64,000 bases of DNA from CAVXHQ01 sp963761735 (GCA_963761735.1 CAVXHQ010000005.1:1054001-1118000), one strand, 5' to 3'. Counted from the first letter of the stretch, positions 50,371 through 59,556 are shown. Numbers and translations: made by a program. Notes: generated by a model from the letters alone, not told the origin.

Positions 50371-51582
50371 CTACGGCAATACCCGTTCCAGAATGCGCGG
50401 GATCTGCTTTTTCACCTTGAAGAACCCCGCCGTGGCATGTGGCCAGATCGCGGCGTCCCAGTCACGGCGCCACTCCGTCACGACGATGCCCGCATCGGTC
50501 AGCGCGGGTTCCGCCGCGCGCAGCCAGTCGCGCAGCGGCCCCTGCGGCACATAAGGTGTGGCAATCTGCGTGGCACCGGCACGCCGCGCCCATGTCGCCA
50601 GATCGCCCGGCACACCCGCGCGCATCGGCGTCGCTGTGATGCCCGCGCGTCCGGCAGCGCAGGCAAGGGCCGCCGCCTCGAAATGCATAACGTTTCCGGC
50701 GACAGGCCGGGGTGAGCGCAGATGGCTGGCCCGCAGCGCCGCAGCGGCGCGGATATCGAGGGTGTGAGGCGCGAAATCCGCGATGCAGCAATCCTCTTCC
50801 GTGATCAGCAGCGCGGTGGGCCGGGCGGGATCCGGCGCCATCGCCGCGCGCAGAGGCTCGACGGAAGGCAGCCCCCCGGGCTCGAGGTGTTCGAGCGGCT
50901 GCACATCCTCCGCAAGGTCGGCGTCGCGCGGCTGAAACCTGTTTTCGGTGAATTTGGCGATGTTCCACGCCTGCGCCTTGTAGGCCTTGCCCCGGGTGTG
51001 CAGGCCCGCCACCCAGCGCCAGCCGAGGGTGTTGGACGCAGGATCGCCATCGAGCAAGTGGCGCAGAAAGAAATCCGCCCCGATCCGCCACGGCAGACCC
51101 AGCGTGAAGATCCAGATCGACGCAAACCACATCCGCGCGTGATTGTGCAGATAGCCGGTGTCTTGCACTTCCTGCGCCCATGCATCGAAACATGTCAGTC
51201 CGGTGGCCCCGTCCTCGGCGTCGTGCACCGCGCGGCGCAACCGGCGGTCGGTGTCGAGTATCGCCAGATCGGCGTCGAGCCCGTCGCGGTAACTGTCCCA
51301 GACCTGCGGTCGCCGTTCGAGCCAGCCTTTGAAATAGCCGCGCCAGACCACCTCCTGGATGAATTTTCCGGCCGCCTCGGGTCCGTGTTCGGCAAGTGCC
51401 GCGGCCACCAGTTCCTGTTCCAGAACCAGTCGCCTGCGCACGTAGGGCGACAGTTGCGACACCGCATCATGCGCGCCCGGGCCCCGGTCGACGTTGCGCC
51501 CGTTGGCATATCGACGGCCCATATGCGGGGTGAAATCGTGCAAAAGCGTCAGGGCATGATCGCGGGTGGCGGGCTGTGTCAT
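50371..51582 (-). CDS. Photolyase/cryptochrome-like FAD-binding protein, apparently permuted
   Basis: This 403-residue protein contains the helical FAD-binding domain of photolyases: QLSPYVRRRLVLEQELVAAA, VVWRGYFKGWLERRP, the FAD-contacting TGYLHNHARMWFASIWIFTL, GLPWRIGADFFLRHLLDGDP, ASNTLGWRWVAGLHTRGKAY. This domain occupies residues 1 to about 255. In ordinary photolyases it is C-terminal and preceded by an alpha/beta antenna domain; here an alpha/beta-like region (TALLITEEDCCIADFAPHTL, GATQIATPYVPQGPLRDWLR) comes after it. Repair or signalling activity cannot be judged. The ATG at 51582 fits the homologous start of the FAD domain. Confidence 0.75.
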   Translation of the reverse strand: MTQPATRDHALTLLHDFTPHMGRRYANGRNVDRGPGAHDAVSQLSPYVRRRLVLEQELVAAALAEHGPEAAGKFIQEVVWRGYFKGWLERRPQVWDSYRDGLDADLAILDTDRRLRRAVHDAEDGATGLTCFDAWAQEVQDTGYLHNHARMWFASIWIFTLGLPWRIGADFFLRHLLDGDPASNTLGWRWVAGLHTRGKAYKAQAWNIAKFTENRFQPRDADLAEDVQPLEHLEPGGLPSVEPLRAAMAPDPARPTALLITEEDCCIADFAPHTLDIRAAAALRASHLRSPRPVAGNVMHFEAAALACAAGRAGITATPMRAGVPGDLATWARRAGATQIATPYVPQGPLRDWLRAAEPALTDAGIVVTEWRRDWDAAIWPHATAGFFKVKKQIPRILERVLP

Positions 51583-51670
51583 GGGCGTATTCCGGGATGT
51601 GTCAGGGCCGCTAGATGAACCGACGGTGTCCGTTGTCCATCCCCGTGCGACGATGCGCCCACCGTCAGGA

Positions 51671-52996
51671 TCATCCGTCGAGCCTGCGCCCGACCAGCGC
51701 CGCAACATCGACCCGCGCACCAAGTTTTGCCGCCAGCAGAAAAACGCCGCCGAATTTACGTTGCAGCAGAACGACATCGAAGGGCAGCGTCGGTGGCATG
51801 AAACCGTCCTCGGCCAGCGCGATGCCCATAACCTGAAGGCGTTGCGGCAGATCAGTCGCCGCGAAATCGACCGGCCCGTCGCGCAGGGCGCCGAACACGA
51901 GGTCCATCATGGCCGCAATCCGCGCTTTTTGCGCGTCGGTGGTGTCGGATCCGGTAAAACCGATCTGGTCCACCGTCGCGGCCACGGTGGCGGCATCGCC
52001 TGCAATGCCGGCGCGCAGCAACTGTCGGTACCGTTCGACGACGACGGGATCCAGCACCCGCGTCGCCCCGAAATCGAGCAATACGATCCGTCCGCTGTCG
52101 GCATCGTATAGATAATTGGCAAAGTTCGGATCGGTCTGCATGACGCCGAAAACGAACAATTCCTGCACCGTAAGGTCGATCAGGCGCGCAGCGAGGGTGT
52201 CGCGCACCTCTTGCGGCGCCTCGGCGACCGCCTCGATGGGCGTTCCCGCAACCCAGTCCATCGCGAGGATGGCGGGCGTGGTCCAGTCGGCATGGACCTG
52301 CGGCACCGTGAAATCCGGCGCGCCGCGCAGCAGATCGCCGAACCGACCCAGATGCGTGGCCTCGCGGAGGTAATCGGTCTCTTCGTGCAGCTGTTTGCGC
52401 GCCTCATCGAGGTAGGGAGCGATCTCGAAGCCCTTGGGCAGCAGGCCCGACATCCGGATCAGCGCGCCGACATTGGCGACGTCGCTGTCGATGCTGCGGG
52501 CGACGCCGGGGTATTGCACCTTGATCGCAAGGTCGCGCCCGTCGTGCGTCTGCGCGCGGTGCACCTGTCCGATAGAGGCGGCGGCAACCGGGCGCACGTC
52601 GAATTTCGCGAATTGACCAAGCCAGCCCGCGGGCCACCCGGCGTTCAGCACTTTTTTAAGTTGCGCGGGCGGCATCATATGCGCGTCGTCGCGCAGACGC
52701 GCCATGATCCCCGCCAGCTCGGGGGGCAGCATATCGCCGGTATCCATCGATATCAGCTGCCCGATCTTCATCGCGGCGCCGCGCATCTTGGCGAGATCCT
52801 CGGTGATGCGGGTCACGTTGCGCGGCGTCAGCAGCAGATCGCGCAAAGACGGGCGCGTGCCCCGGCCAAGCTGTGCGGCACCGTTCCACGCCATGCTGCC
52901 CGCAACGCTCGCGGTCATCGAGCCGAGCCTGCCCAGCCGTGCGATGCGGCCGGACGGGACGGGCAGGGACCCGGTCCGGGGGGGTGTATCTGTCAT
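51671..52996 (-). CDS. ABC1/UbiB-family (AarF-like) atypical kinase
   Basis: This 441-residue member of the ABC1/UbiB protein-kinase-like family (ATPases tied to ubiquinone biosynthesis and lipid handling) has the family's KxGQ motif (MRGAAMKIGQLISMDTGDM, about residue 76), the Ala-rich nucleotide loop AAASIGQVHRA, the lysine in DLAIKVQYPGV, the acidic EETDYLREA, the catalytic-loop-like MQTDPNFANYLYD and the DFG-like VLLDFGATR. Those residues are all present, so it should be active. It is not next to ubi genes, so its exact role is open. No membrane segment is evident. Confidence 0.85.
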   Translation of the reverse strand: MTDTPPRTGSLPVPSGRIARLGRLGSMTASVAGSMAWNGAAQLGRGTRPSLRDLLLTPRNVTRITEDLAKMRGAAMKIGQLISMDTGDMLPPELAGIMARLRDDAHMMPPAQLKKVLNAGWPAGWLGQFAKFDVRPVAAASIGQVHRAQTHDGRDLAIKVQYPGVARSIDSDVANVGALIRMSGLLPKGFEIAPYLDEARKQLHEETDYLREATHLGRFGDLLRGAPDFTVPQVHADWTTPAILAMDWVAGTPIEAVAEAPQEVRDTLAARLIDLTVQELFVFGVMQTDPNFANYLYDADSGRIVLLDFGATRVLDPVVVERYRQLLRAGIAGDAATVAATVDQIGFTGSDTTDAQKARIAAMMDLVFGALRDGPVDFAATDLPQRLQVMGIALAEDGFMPPTLPFDVVLLQRKFGGVFLLAAKLGARVDVAALVGRRLDG

Positions 52997-53152
52997 ATCG
53001 CACAGGTAGCGGGGGCGGCGCGCGTTGCAACGGCCGGTCATAAGATGCCGTCGATTGCCATGTGTGCCGCGATGGCGGCGTTCGGGCACGGACGGTTCGA
53101 TCGCGCGACCTGTTCACGGCGGCAGTGTCGGGATCTGTCGGGTGCCGCAATG

Positions 53153-54583
53153 CTATCGGCGGGTCTTGTCCCAGAACGAGGATTTATGCAGGTGGCGGGT
53201 CTGGATCGCCTCGGTAAAGCGCGCGTGGGTGGGGAAAGGACCGTAATCGGCGATCTGCCCAACCAGTGCGGCACAGTCGGCCAGGTGATCGGCGGCATGG
53301 CCGTAGCGCCCGGTCCTGCCGTGGCCGAGCGTATCGCCGATCATCGCCCGCAGCAGCAGGACCGCCGCGCGCGGGTGCCGCGTGCGCAGCGCCTCTGCCG
53401 CCGGGGTCAGCAGCGCATACAGATTGCCGTCGATTTCGTCCGCCCGCGCCTCGACCAGCGCCGCGGCGGTCAGCAGATCGGGCCAATCGAGGCAGAATGC
53501 CAGCGCCGCCCCGAAATCCGCGTATGTCAGGACATGGGTCCTGGCGCGGTCCTCGGCCTCGACATCCTCGAAATCGGGGAGCATCCGGAGGTAGTCGTGC
53601 AGGTGCCGCGCGTTCAGTTCGGCCTCGAACAGGGACCAGCGATGCGCCTGCGCGGCATCGGTCCGGTCCAGCGCAATCAGGCTGGCGATATAGGCCACGT
53701 CCCACGCCGATCGCGCCTCTGGCCGCCCGCTTTGGTCGGCGCTGCGCAAGATGTCGAGGGCCACCGGCGCCTTGCCATCCGCAAGCAGCAGGGCGGCCAC
53801 TTCGGCGGCGACACCGGGGCGCTTCAGATCGGTGTCGGAATAGTGCGCGATATAGCCGCCCGTATCGCCCTCGGCGGCGGCGATGTCGCGCAACACCTGC
53901 CGGATGAACCGTGCCTTGCGGTCGGCGGCATAGCTGTCGCCGCCACGCAGGCGGCGCAGAAACCGGATCGCTTCGTGGTCCTCGTCGGGGCTGTCCGGCG
54001 GGGCGGTGGCATGGGCCTGCACCAGCGATTTGAGGTGCGACAGACCGGGCTGCCCAAGGGTGGGTGCCAGCAGGGCGGTGATGCCGTCCCAGTCGCCATT
54101 TGCGTTGTCCAGAAGCGCGCTCCAGACCCGCTCCGCGAGGTTCTCGGGGTCCGGCGTCGTGCGGGGCGCGATATCGGCAAGGTGCCCCAGCGCGGTGCGA
54201 AAGACATCGCGGACATCGCCTTTGCTGTCGTCCACGCGCGCGTGGATATGCGGCGCCATGTCGATGAACTGCCACAGCAGATCGACCGCCGTTGCCGGAT
54301 CCCCGCTGGCGATTTTGTCCACGATCATCGCCACTTGCGTCTCGAGGTCACGGATCAGCGCCTTACGCCTGCGCCATCCTACAAACCCGGTCGCGCGCCG
54401 CAAGGACGCCAGCCGTTTGCGCACCTCATGCGCAAGATCCGCCGTGCCGAGACGATAGCTCAGCTCGAGCCGCAACCGGCGTTTGATGTCGGCATTGCCG
54501 GTGCTCACCTCGATCAGCAGATCCGCGAGCTGCTCTGCCCCCAGTGCCGCGAGGTTCGTCTTGTTGAGGGTCTTTTTCGACAT
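53153..54583 (-). CDS. DUF6880-like hypothetical protein
   Basis: This 476-residue helical protein opens with SKKTLNKTNLAALGAEQLAD, LLIEVSTGNADIKRRLRLEL, has a basic segment GWRRRKALIRDLETQVAMIV and runs as repeated helices to HARFTEAIQTRHLHKSSFWD at the end. The opening and closing motifs match my memory of Rhodobacteraceae proteins annotated with a domain of unknown function (DUF6880); many have an N-terminal zinc-finger-like SWIM neighbour, which is absent here. A TPR/HEAT-like scaffold fold is plausible. No function can be given. It is on its own transcript between the ABC1 gene and the ureide genes. Confidence 0.7.
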   Translation of the reverse strand: MSKKTLNKTNLAALGAEQLADLLIEVSTGNADIKRRLRLELSYRLGTADLAHEVRKRLASLRRATGFVGWRRRKALIRDLETQVAMIVDKIASGDPATAVDLLWQFIDMAPHIHARVDDSKGDVRDVFRTALGHLADIAPRTTPDPENLAERVWSALLDNANGDWDGITALLAPTLGQPGLSHLKSLVQAHATAPPDSPDEDHEAIRFLRRLRGGDSYAADRKARFIRQVLRDIAAAEGDTGGYIAHYSDTDLKRPGVAAEVAALLLADGKAPVALDILRSADQSGRPEARSAWDVAYIASLIALDRTDAAQAHRWSLFEAELNARHLHDYLRMLPDFEDVEAEDRARTHVLTYADFGAALAFCLDWPDLLTAAALVEARADEIDGNLYALLTPAAEALRTRHPRAAVLLLRAMIGDTLGHGRTGRYGHAADHLADCAALVGQIADYGPFPTHARFTEAIQTRHLHKSSFWDKTRR

Positions 54584-54980
54584 GTCGGCAATCTGTCATC
54601 CGCCGCCCCGGAACGAAAGTAGTCGCGGGCGCGGGCGCGGCAGCGGCGGACAGAACCGGGGCCTGTGTGGCGTTTTTCGCGCAGCGCCCGGACTGGCCCG
54701 GCGCCACGGGTTTTGCCCCGATCCCGGCGATTTATTTTCAGGGTTCCGACAACCCTTCGTGCCCAGGCGGCGTCAATCCGGATCGGACCGGGAGCGTCCC
54801 GACCGGGCAGATGCGCGCCGCGACCGGTCTTTAGCGGATCGTCGCGGCGTGGCGCGTACACAGTGACCTTTCCTCCGCAAACCTTTGCGGGCAGAATGAT
54901 CGCGGCGCGGCCCGGGCAGTCATTCACCAGGACCGCCCCGGATCGCACGCTCGAAAACCACTCTCGCACAGGGACGACAG
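54584..54980. other. Intergenic region upstream of the ureide genes
   Basis: 397 bp between divergently oriented genes. It should hold promoters for both the DUF6880-like gene and the allantoinase operon, but I see no clear sigma-70 boxes, palindromes or RNA genes. The island palindrome is absent. Confidence 0.45.
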
Positions 54981-56390
54981 GTGACCAGATACCCCCGCGA
55001 CATGACCGGCCATGGCGCCACGCCGCCCGCCGCCAACTGGCCCGGCGGTGCAAAGATCGCCGTGCAGATCGTCCTGAACTACGAGGAAGGCGGCGAAAAC
55101 AACGTGTTGCACGGGGACGCGGCATCCGAGGCGTTCCTGTCCGAAATTACCGGTGCCGCAGCATGGCCCGGACAGCGCCACTGGAACATGGAAACGCTGT
55201 ACGAATACGGCGCGCGCGCCGGATTCTGGCGGCTGCACCGGATGCTGGGCGATTTGCCGGTGACGGTTTTCGGCGTCGCCACCGCCCTTGCGCGGGCGCC
55301 CGAACAGGTGGCGGCGATGAAATCGGCAGGCTGGGAAATCGCCTCGCACGGCCTCAAATGGGTCGAGCATCGCGACATGCCCGAGGACGCGGAGCGCGAC
55401 CAGATCGCGCAGGCCATCGCGTTGCATACCCGGATCGTGGGGGCGCCGCCGCGCGGCTGGTACACCGGGCGCTGTTCGATGAACACGGTGCGGCTGGCCG
55501 CGCAAACCGGCCAGTTCGCCTATGTCGCCGACAGCTATGCCGACGATCTGCCCTATTGGCAGCGGGTCGGGCGTTCGTCGCAGCTCATCGTGCCCTACAC
55601 GATGGACTGCAACGACATGCGGTTCGCGATACAGGCCGGATTCACCACCGGGGATCAGTTCGAAAGCTATCTGCGCGACAGCTTCGACATGCTCTATGCC
55701 GAAGGGCAGGCGGGCGCGCCGAAGATGCTGTCCGTCGGCCTGCATTGCCGGATTGCCGGACGGCCCGGCCGTGCCGCGGCCCTGCAACGCGCCCTCGAAT
55801 ACATGAAATCCCACGACGGTGTCTGGTTCGCGACCCGCCTCGACATCGCCCGGCATTGGGCGCGCGCCCATCCGCCGCGCGACGATCCGCGGCCCTCGGA
55901 GATGGACCGCGATACTTTCGTGGCGGCCTTCGGCGGAATATTCGAACACAGCCCATGGATCGCGCAGGCCGCGTGGCGCGCCGAGCTTGGCCCTGCCCAC
56001 GACACCGCCAGAGGCGTGCACAGCGCCCTAGCGGCCGTATTTCGCGCCGCACCGCCCGACCGGCGGCTGGCGGTGCTGAACGCCCACCCCGATCTTGCGG
56101 GCAAGCTGGCGACCGCCAAACACCTGACGCCCGACAGCACCGCCGAACAGGCCAGCGTGGGTCTCGATGCCCTTACCGACGCCGAGCGGGAGACGTTCAC
56201 CGCGCTCAACGACGCCTATACCGCCAAATTCGGCTTTCCGTTCATCATCGCCGTGCGCGACAACACCAAAGCCACGATCATGGCCGCGTTCGAGCGGCGC
56301 ATCGCCAGCGACCGCGACGCGGAATTCGACGAGGCCTGCGCGCAGGTGGAACGCATCGCCGAGCTGCGCCTGTCGGCGTTGTTTCCATGA
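54981..56390 (+). CDS. Allantoinase (PuuE) - OHCU decarboxylase (UraD) fusion
   Basis: The 469-residue protein joins two uric-acid-pathway enzymes. Residues 1 to about 300 are a PuuE-type polysaccharide-deacetylase-fold allantoinase (AKIAVQIVLNYEEGGENNVL, YGARAGFWRLHRMLGDLPVT, EIASHGLKWVEHRDM, GLHCRIAGRPGRA) that opens allantoin to allantoate. Residues from about 305 on are 2-oxo-4-hydroxy-4-carboxy-5-ureidoimidazoline decarboxylase (FGGIFEHSPWIAQAAW, VLNAHPDLAGKLATA with the catalytic His, LNDAYTAKFGFPFIIAVR). Such fusions occur in proteobacterial purine clusters. It is coupled by ATGA to the ureidoglycolate lyase gene. Urate oxidase and HIU hydrolase are not in the window. Confidence 0.88.
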   Translation: MTRYPRDMTGHGATPPAANWPGGAKIAVQIVLNYEEGGENNVLHGDAASEAFLSEITGAAAWPGQRHWNMETLYEYGARAGFWRLHRMLGDLPVTVFGVATALARAPEQVAAMKSAGWEIASHGLKWVEHRDMPEDAERDQIAQAIALHTRIVGAPPRGWYTGRCSMNTVRLAAQTGQFAYVADSYADDLPYWQRVGRSSQLIVPYTMDCNDMRFAIQAGFTTGDQFESYLRDSFDMLYAEGQAGAPKMLSVGLHCRIAGRPGRAAALQRALEYMKSHDGVWFATRLDIARHWARAHPPRDDPRPSEMDRDTFVAAFGGIFEHSPWIAQAAWRAELGPAHDTARGVHSALAAVFRAAPPDRRLAVLNAHPDLAGKLATAKHLTPDSTAEQASVGLDALTDAERETFTALNDAYTAKFGFPFIIAVRDNTKATIMAAFERRIASDRDAEFDEACAQVERIAELRLSALFP

Positions 56391-56869
56391 CCGCGCGGAT
56401 CACGGCAGAACCGTTGACGCCTGCCGCCTTCGCGCCTTTCGGCGATGTCATGGCCGCCGACGGCGCGCCGGACAGGATCATCAACGAGGGCCGCTGCGGG
56501 CGCTATCACGATCGCGCGCGCCTCGATTTCACGGACGGTCGCGCGGGGATTAGCATCTTTCAGGGACAGGTCGTGACGCTGCCTCTGACGCTGACCCTGC
56601 TGGAGCGGCACCCTCTGGGCAGTCAGGCGTTCGTGCCGATGAGTGCGGCGCCGTTCCTTGTCATCGCCGCCCCCGACGTGGGCGGCGTGCCGGGCAGGCC
56701 GCGCGCGTTTCGCACCGGACCGGGGCAGGCGGTCAACTTTTACAGGGGCACCTGGCACGGTGTCCTGACGCCGCTGGCGGCGCCCGGGATATTCGCCGTC
56801 ATCGACCGGGTCGGCGACGGCGCGAACCTCGAGGAACACCGGCTCGGGATCCCCTATATCATCGACTGA
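56387..56869 (+). CDS. allA: Ureidoglycolate lyase
   Basis: This 160-residue cupin-fold enzyme releases urea from ureidoglycolate, giving glyoxylate, the last step of allantoin breakdown. Seen: ITAEPLTPAAFAPFGDVMAA, VTLPLTLTLLERHPLGSQAF, VPMSAAPFLVIAAPDVGG, FRTGPGQAVNFYRGTWHGVL with the metal-binding His, and NLEEHRLGIPY at the end. The length is normal for AllA (about 160). The start overlaps the stop of the allantoinase fusion (ATGA), so the two are made together. Confidence 0.9.
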   Translation: MTARITAEPLTPAAFAPFGDVMAADGAPDRIINEGRCGRYHDRARLDFTDGRAGISIFQGQVVTLPLTLTLLERHPLGSQAFVPMSAAPFLVIAAPDVGGVPGRPRAFRTGPGQAVNFYRGTWHGVLTPLAAPGIFAVIDRVGDGANLEEHRLGIPYIID

Positions 56870-56892
56870 CGGGATGGAACGCGACGTCGCGG

Positions 56893-57921
56893 TCAGCCGT
56901 CCTGCGGAACCGGGCCGAGGGACGCGCGGAGCCGCAGATCGGCCGTCAACTCGCGCGATTTCAGGGGATGCCCGTCACGGAGCGTTTCGATCAGCGCGCG
57001 GGCGGCCTGCCGGCCCATCTCGCGGTGCGGCACATGGACTGTCGCAAGTTTTGGAAAGGTGACCTGCGCAAGTTCGATGTCGTCGAACCCGACGATGGAG
57101 ACCTGTGCCGGCACATCGATGCCCATTTCCCGCGCCCGACCGACCGCGCCGACGCCCAGAACGTCGTTGCCGCAGAAAACCGCCGTGGGACGCGGTTGCA
57201 CATGCATCAGCGTCGCAAATGCCTGCGCCCCCTGCTCGATGCCGTACTGCGTCTCGATCGTCGTCAGGGCATCGGCACCGAACCCGGCCTCCCTCAACGC
57301 CTCGATGATTCCCGCGCGGCGCGCGGCAGCCCGGTCGTTCGAGGCCATTTCCGCTGAAATGAGGGCGAGCCTGCGGTGCCCCAGACGCAAAACCTCGCGC
57401 GCCATCTTGCGCATCGACAGACGATTGTCGAAACCGATGGACGGACGTGGCTGCGACGCATCGAAGGCCCAGGTCACGAGGGCCGGGATCTTTTGGGCAT
57501 CGAGCAGCCGGTAGATCGCGGGATCGCGCACATGACCGATCAACAAGAGGGCGTCGGCACCGCGCGCCACAAGAGACCGGATCTGCTGTTCCTCGAGGTC
57601 GGCACGGTAGGACGACGACGCCACCAGCAGATTGTATCCGTGCCGGTCGAGCTCTTCCTGAAACGCCTGTATCCCCCGGGCAAAGATCGCGTTTTCCATC
57701 GTCGGGATGATTGCGCCGATGGTGTTGGTGCGCTGCGCCGCCATGGCGCGCGCGCCGAAATTCGGCGAATACCCAAGGTCGGCGATGGCCGTCAGGACCG
57801 TAAGCCGGGTCTTTTCGGAGACCTGATCCGGAAAGTTGAGGCAACGCGAAACCGTCGCCGTCGAAAACCCCGACAGCCGCGCGACATCGTGGATGGTCGG
57901 CGCCGGTCTGATGTCGTTCAT
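56893..57921 (-). CDS. LacI-family transcriptional regulator
   Basis: This 342-residue regulator has the LacI helix-turn-helix and hinge at residues 9-60 (TIHDVARLSGFSTATVSRCL, LGYSPNFGARAMAAQRTNTI) and a periplasmic-binding-protein-like effector domain (GAIIPTMENAIFARGIQAFQ, ADALLLIGH, FCGNDVLGVGAVGRAREMGI, VSIVGFDDIELAQVTFPKLA). It is divergent from the TRAP/HpsN operon, and two LacI-type operators lie in the shared region (58001-58039), so it most likely represses that operon until a substrate or metabolite binds. It converges with allA (23 bp apart), which it probably does not control. Confidence 0.88.
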   Translation of the reverse strand: MNDIRPAPTIHDVARLSGFSTATVSRCLNFPDQVSEKTRLTVLTAIADLGYSPNFGARAMAAQRTNTIGAIIPTMENAIFARGIQAFQEELDRHGYNLLVASSSYRADLEEQQIRSLVARGADALLLIGHVRDPAIYRLLDAQKIPALVTWAFDASQPRPSIGFDNRLSMRKMAREVLRLGHRRLALISAEMASNDRAAARRAGIIEALREAGFGADALTTIETQYGIEQGAQAFATLMHVQPRPTAVFCGNDVLGVGAVGRAREMGIDVPAQVSIVGFDDIELAQVTFPKLATVHVPHREMGRQAARALIETLRDGHPLKSRELTADLRLRASLGPVPQDG

Positions 57922-58000
57922 CCTCGCTCCGGCATCCAAAACTCCCGGTTCTCGACTGTAGGGGACCGTTTCGGTCTTATCCAGCCCTGTCGTGTCCTCG

Positions 58001-58016
58001 ATATAAAGACTTGCAA
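58001..58016. promoter_or_regulatory. LacI-type operator, upstream copy
   Basis: ATATAAAGACTTGCAA matches the palindromic copy at 58024-58039 at 12 of 16 positions. The centres are 23 bp apart, about two helical turns, allowing side-by-side binding. It lies 80 bp upstream of the LacI gene start and 64 bp before the GTG of the small membrane protein. Confidence 0.55.
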
Positions 58017-58023
58017 CGGGGCG

Positions 58024-58039
58024 ATGTAAAGGCTTACAT
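58024..58039. promoter_or_regulatory. LacI-type operator, palindromic copy
   Basis: ATGTAAAGGCTTACAT has perfect 6-bp half-sites (ATGTAA/TTACAT) around AGGC. The form resembles LacI-family operators (central TAAANNNTTA type). It directly precedes an ATG at 58041, so it probably overlaps the promoter or transcript start, which argues for translation of the next gene from the GTG at 58080. Confidence 0.65.
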
Positions 58040-58079
58040 AATGGCATTGGAATCGGATGTCGGGAGGGACAGACGAGAC

Positions 58080-58304
58080 GTGGCTTTCATCATTTCGATC
58101 ATTCTGCTCGTGGTTTTCGTCATCAACGTCTCGCTCGGGGCCGCGTCGAATTCGGCGTTCCTGAGCGATGTGGGCGAAATGCTCGTGCTGCTGGGCGCGG
58201 CGATATCCTTCGTCGTGGCGATTCTGAAACGAGAGGCCGCGGCCAAGGAAACCGCCGGGAAGAAGGCGGCCAAATACAGTCCAGGGAGGACAGACAATGG
58301 ATAA
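58080..58304 (+). CDS. Small two-helix membrane protein at the head of a TRAP operon
   Basis: The 74-residue product has two hydrophobic helices, VAFIISIILLVVFVINVSLG and LVLLGAAISFVVAILK, with a short loop between and a Lys/Ala-rich tail. I choose the GTG at 58080, after GGGAGG; the in-frame ATG at 58041 lies two bases after an operator palindrome and has no ribosome-binding site, though it would add 13 residues. Its 3' end overlaps the TRAP binding-protein start by 8 bases. I do not know the family; position suggests an accessory of the TRAP transporter. Confidence 0.6.
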   Translation: MAFIISIILLVVFVINVSLGAASNSAFLSDVGEMLVLLGAAISFVVAILKREAAAKETAGKKAAKYSPGRTDNG

Positions 58305-59442
58305 AGACGTCACGGAACTGAAATCGGCAGAGCGCCGCAACTTTCTCAAGCTCGCCGGAACCGGCAGCTTTACCGCCGCCCTCGTTGCCGGTGCCGCCGG
58401 CACGTTGTGGTCGACTGAGGCCGCCGCACAGACCGCCGCCGAAGAGACCGAGCGTGAGGCCGCCGCCGATCACATCATGACGCTGGCCACCGCCTATGTC
58501 CTGAGCGCGGACCGCAGCTATCCGATCATGCAGCTGGACCTCAAGGAAAACATCCAGAACATGACCAACGGCAAGGTCTATGTGCGTCTGGCCCCCGGCG
58601 GTCAGCTTGGCGCGGGCGGTGCCCTCGTTCAGGCCGTTCAGGGCGGCACGATCCAGTGCGCCCAGCACAGCCTTGCGAACTTTGCCCCCTTCGCGAGCGT
58701 TACCGACCTGATCAACCTGCCGTACTTCTGCGGCTCCAACCAGCGGTTCACCAACCTTACCTCGTCCGATGCGTGGAAGCAGGAAGTCGATCCCGGCATC
58801 GCTGCCGCGGGTTTCAAGGCACTGTTCTATATCGTCATCGATCCCCGCGTCGTGGCCGTCCGTCAGGGGGGCAATGCCATCCTTACCCCCGCCGACATGG
58901 CAGGCGTAAAGTTCCGGGTGCCCGGCTCGGCGATGTTGCAGCAGTATTACCGCATGGTCGGCGCCAACCCGACGCCGGTGGCCTGGGGCGAAACACCCTC
59001 GGCGATCCGTCAGGGCGTGGCCGATGCGCTCGACCCGTCGGTCGGCGCACTGCACGTCTTCGGCTTTGGCGAAATCCTCAGCCATGTGACGTTCACGCAG
59101 GCCGTGCCGGACAGTCAGGTCTATTCGGTCAACCTCGAATGGTTCAATTCGCTGCCCGAGGATGTGCAGGCCGGCATCGAATTCGCTGGCGAGATCACCC
59201 AGGCGCAAAACCTTGCCAAGGTGCCCGCAGCGCGCGGATTTGCGATGTCCGAGCTGACCAAGAACGGCGTCGAGTTCCACACGCTGAGCGACGACCAGCT
59301 TGGCGAATGGAAAGCGGCCGGGGGCTATCAGCTGCCCGAATGGGACGATTTCAAGGTCGAGCTTGCAGGCTCGATGGAGACATTCGCCCAGCTCGAGGAA
59401 GCGGCAGGCACGATGGGCCGCTACTACGTCCACGACGCCTGA
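58297..59442 (+). CDS. TRAP transporter substrate-binding protein, Tat-exported (HpsKLM-type system)
   Basis: This 381-residue binding protein has a twin-arginine signal (ERRNFLKLAGTGSFTAALVA, then AAAQ), so it is exported folded. The mature part has DctP features: HIMTLATAYVLSADRSYPIM, LAPGGQLGAGGALVQAVQGG, the ligand arginine in MAGVKFRVPGSAMLQQYYRM (about residue 210) and IRQGVADALDPSVGALHVFG. Because HpsN, HpsO and HpsP homologues follow, the ligand is probably 2,3-dihydroxypropane-1-sulfonate (DHPS). GGGAGG precedes the ATG. A weak hairpin near 59457-59476 after the gene could limit read-through to the permeases. Confidence 0.85.
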   Translation: MDKDVTELKSAERRNFLKLAGTGSFTAALVAGAAGTLWSTEAAAQTAAEETEREAAADHIMTLATAYVLSADRSYPIMQLDLKENIQNMTNGKVYVRLAPGGQLGAGGALVQAVQGGTIQCAQHSLANFAPFASVTDLINLPYFCGSNQRFTNLTSSDAWKQEVDPGIAAAGFKALFYIVIDPRVVAVRQGGNAILTPADMAGVKFRVPGSAMLQQYYRMVGANPTPVAWGETPSAIRQGVADALDPSVGALHVFGFGEILSHVTFTQAVPDSQVYSVNLEWFNSLPEDVQAGIEFAGEITQAQNLAKVPAARGFAMSELTKNGVEFHTLSDDQLGEWKAAGGYQLPEWDDFKVELAGSMETFAQLEEAAGTMGRYYVHDA

Positions 59443-59556
59443 ATATCCCGGATCGGTGCCGCGCAGCCGCGTGGCATCTTTCCCCCGTATCACGCTCTAG
59501 TCCAGATCGCCTGACGCCGTTTGGGGGCCGTTCCATGCCCCGAAGGGAGGGATACC

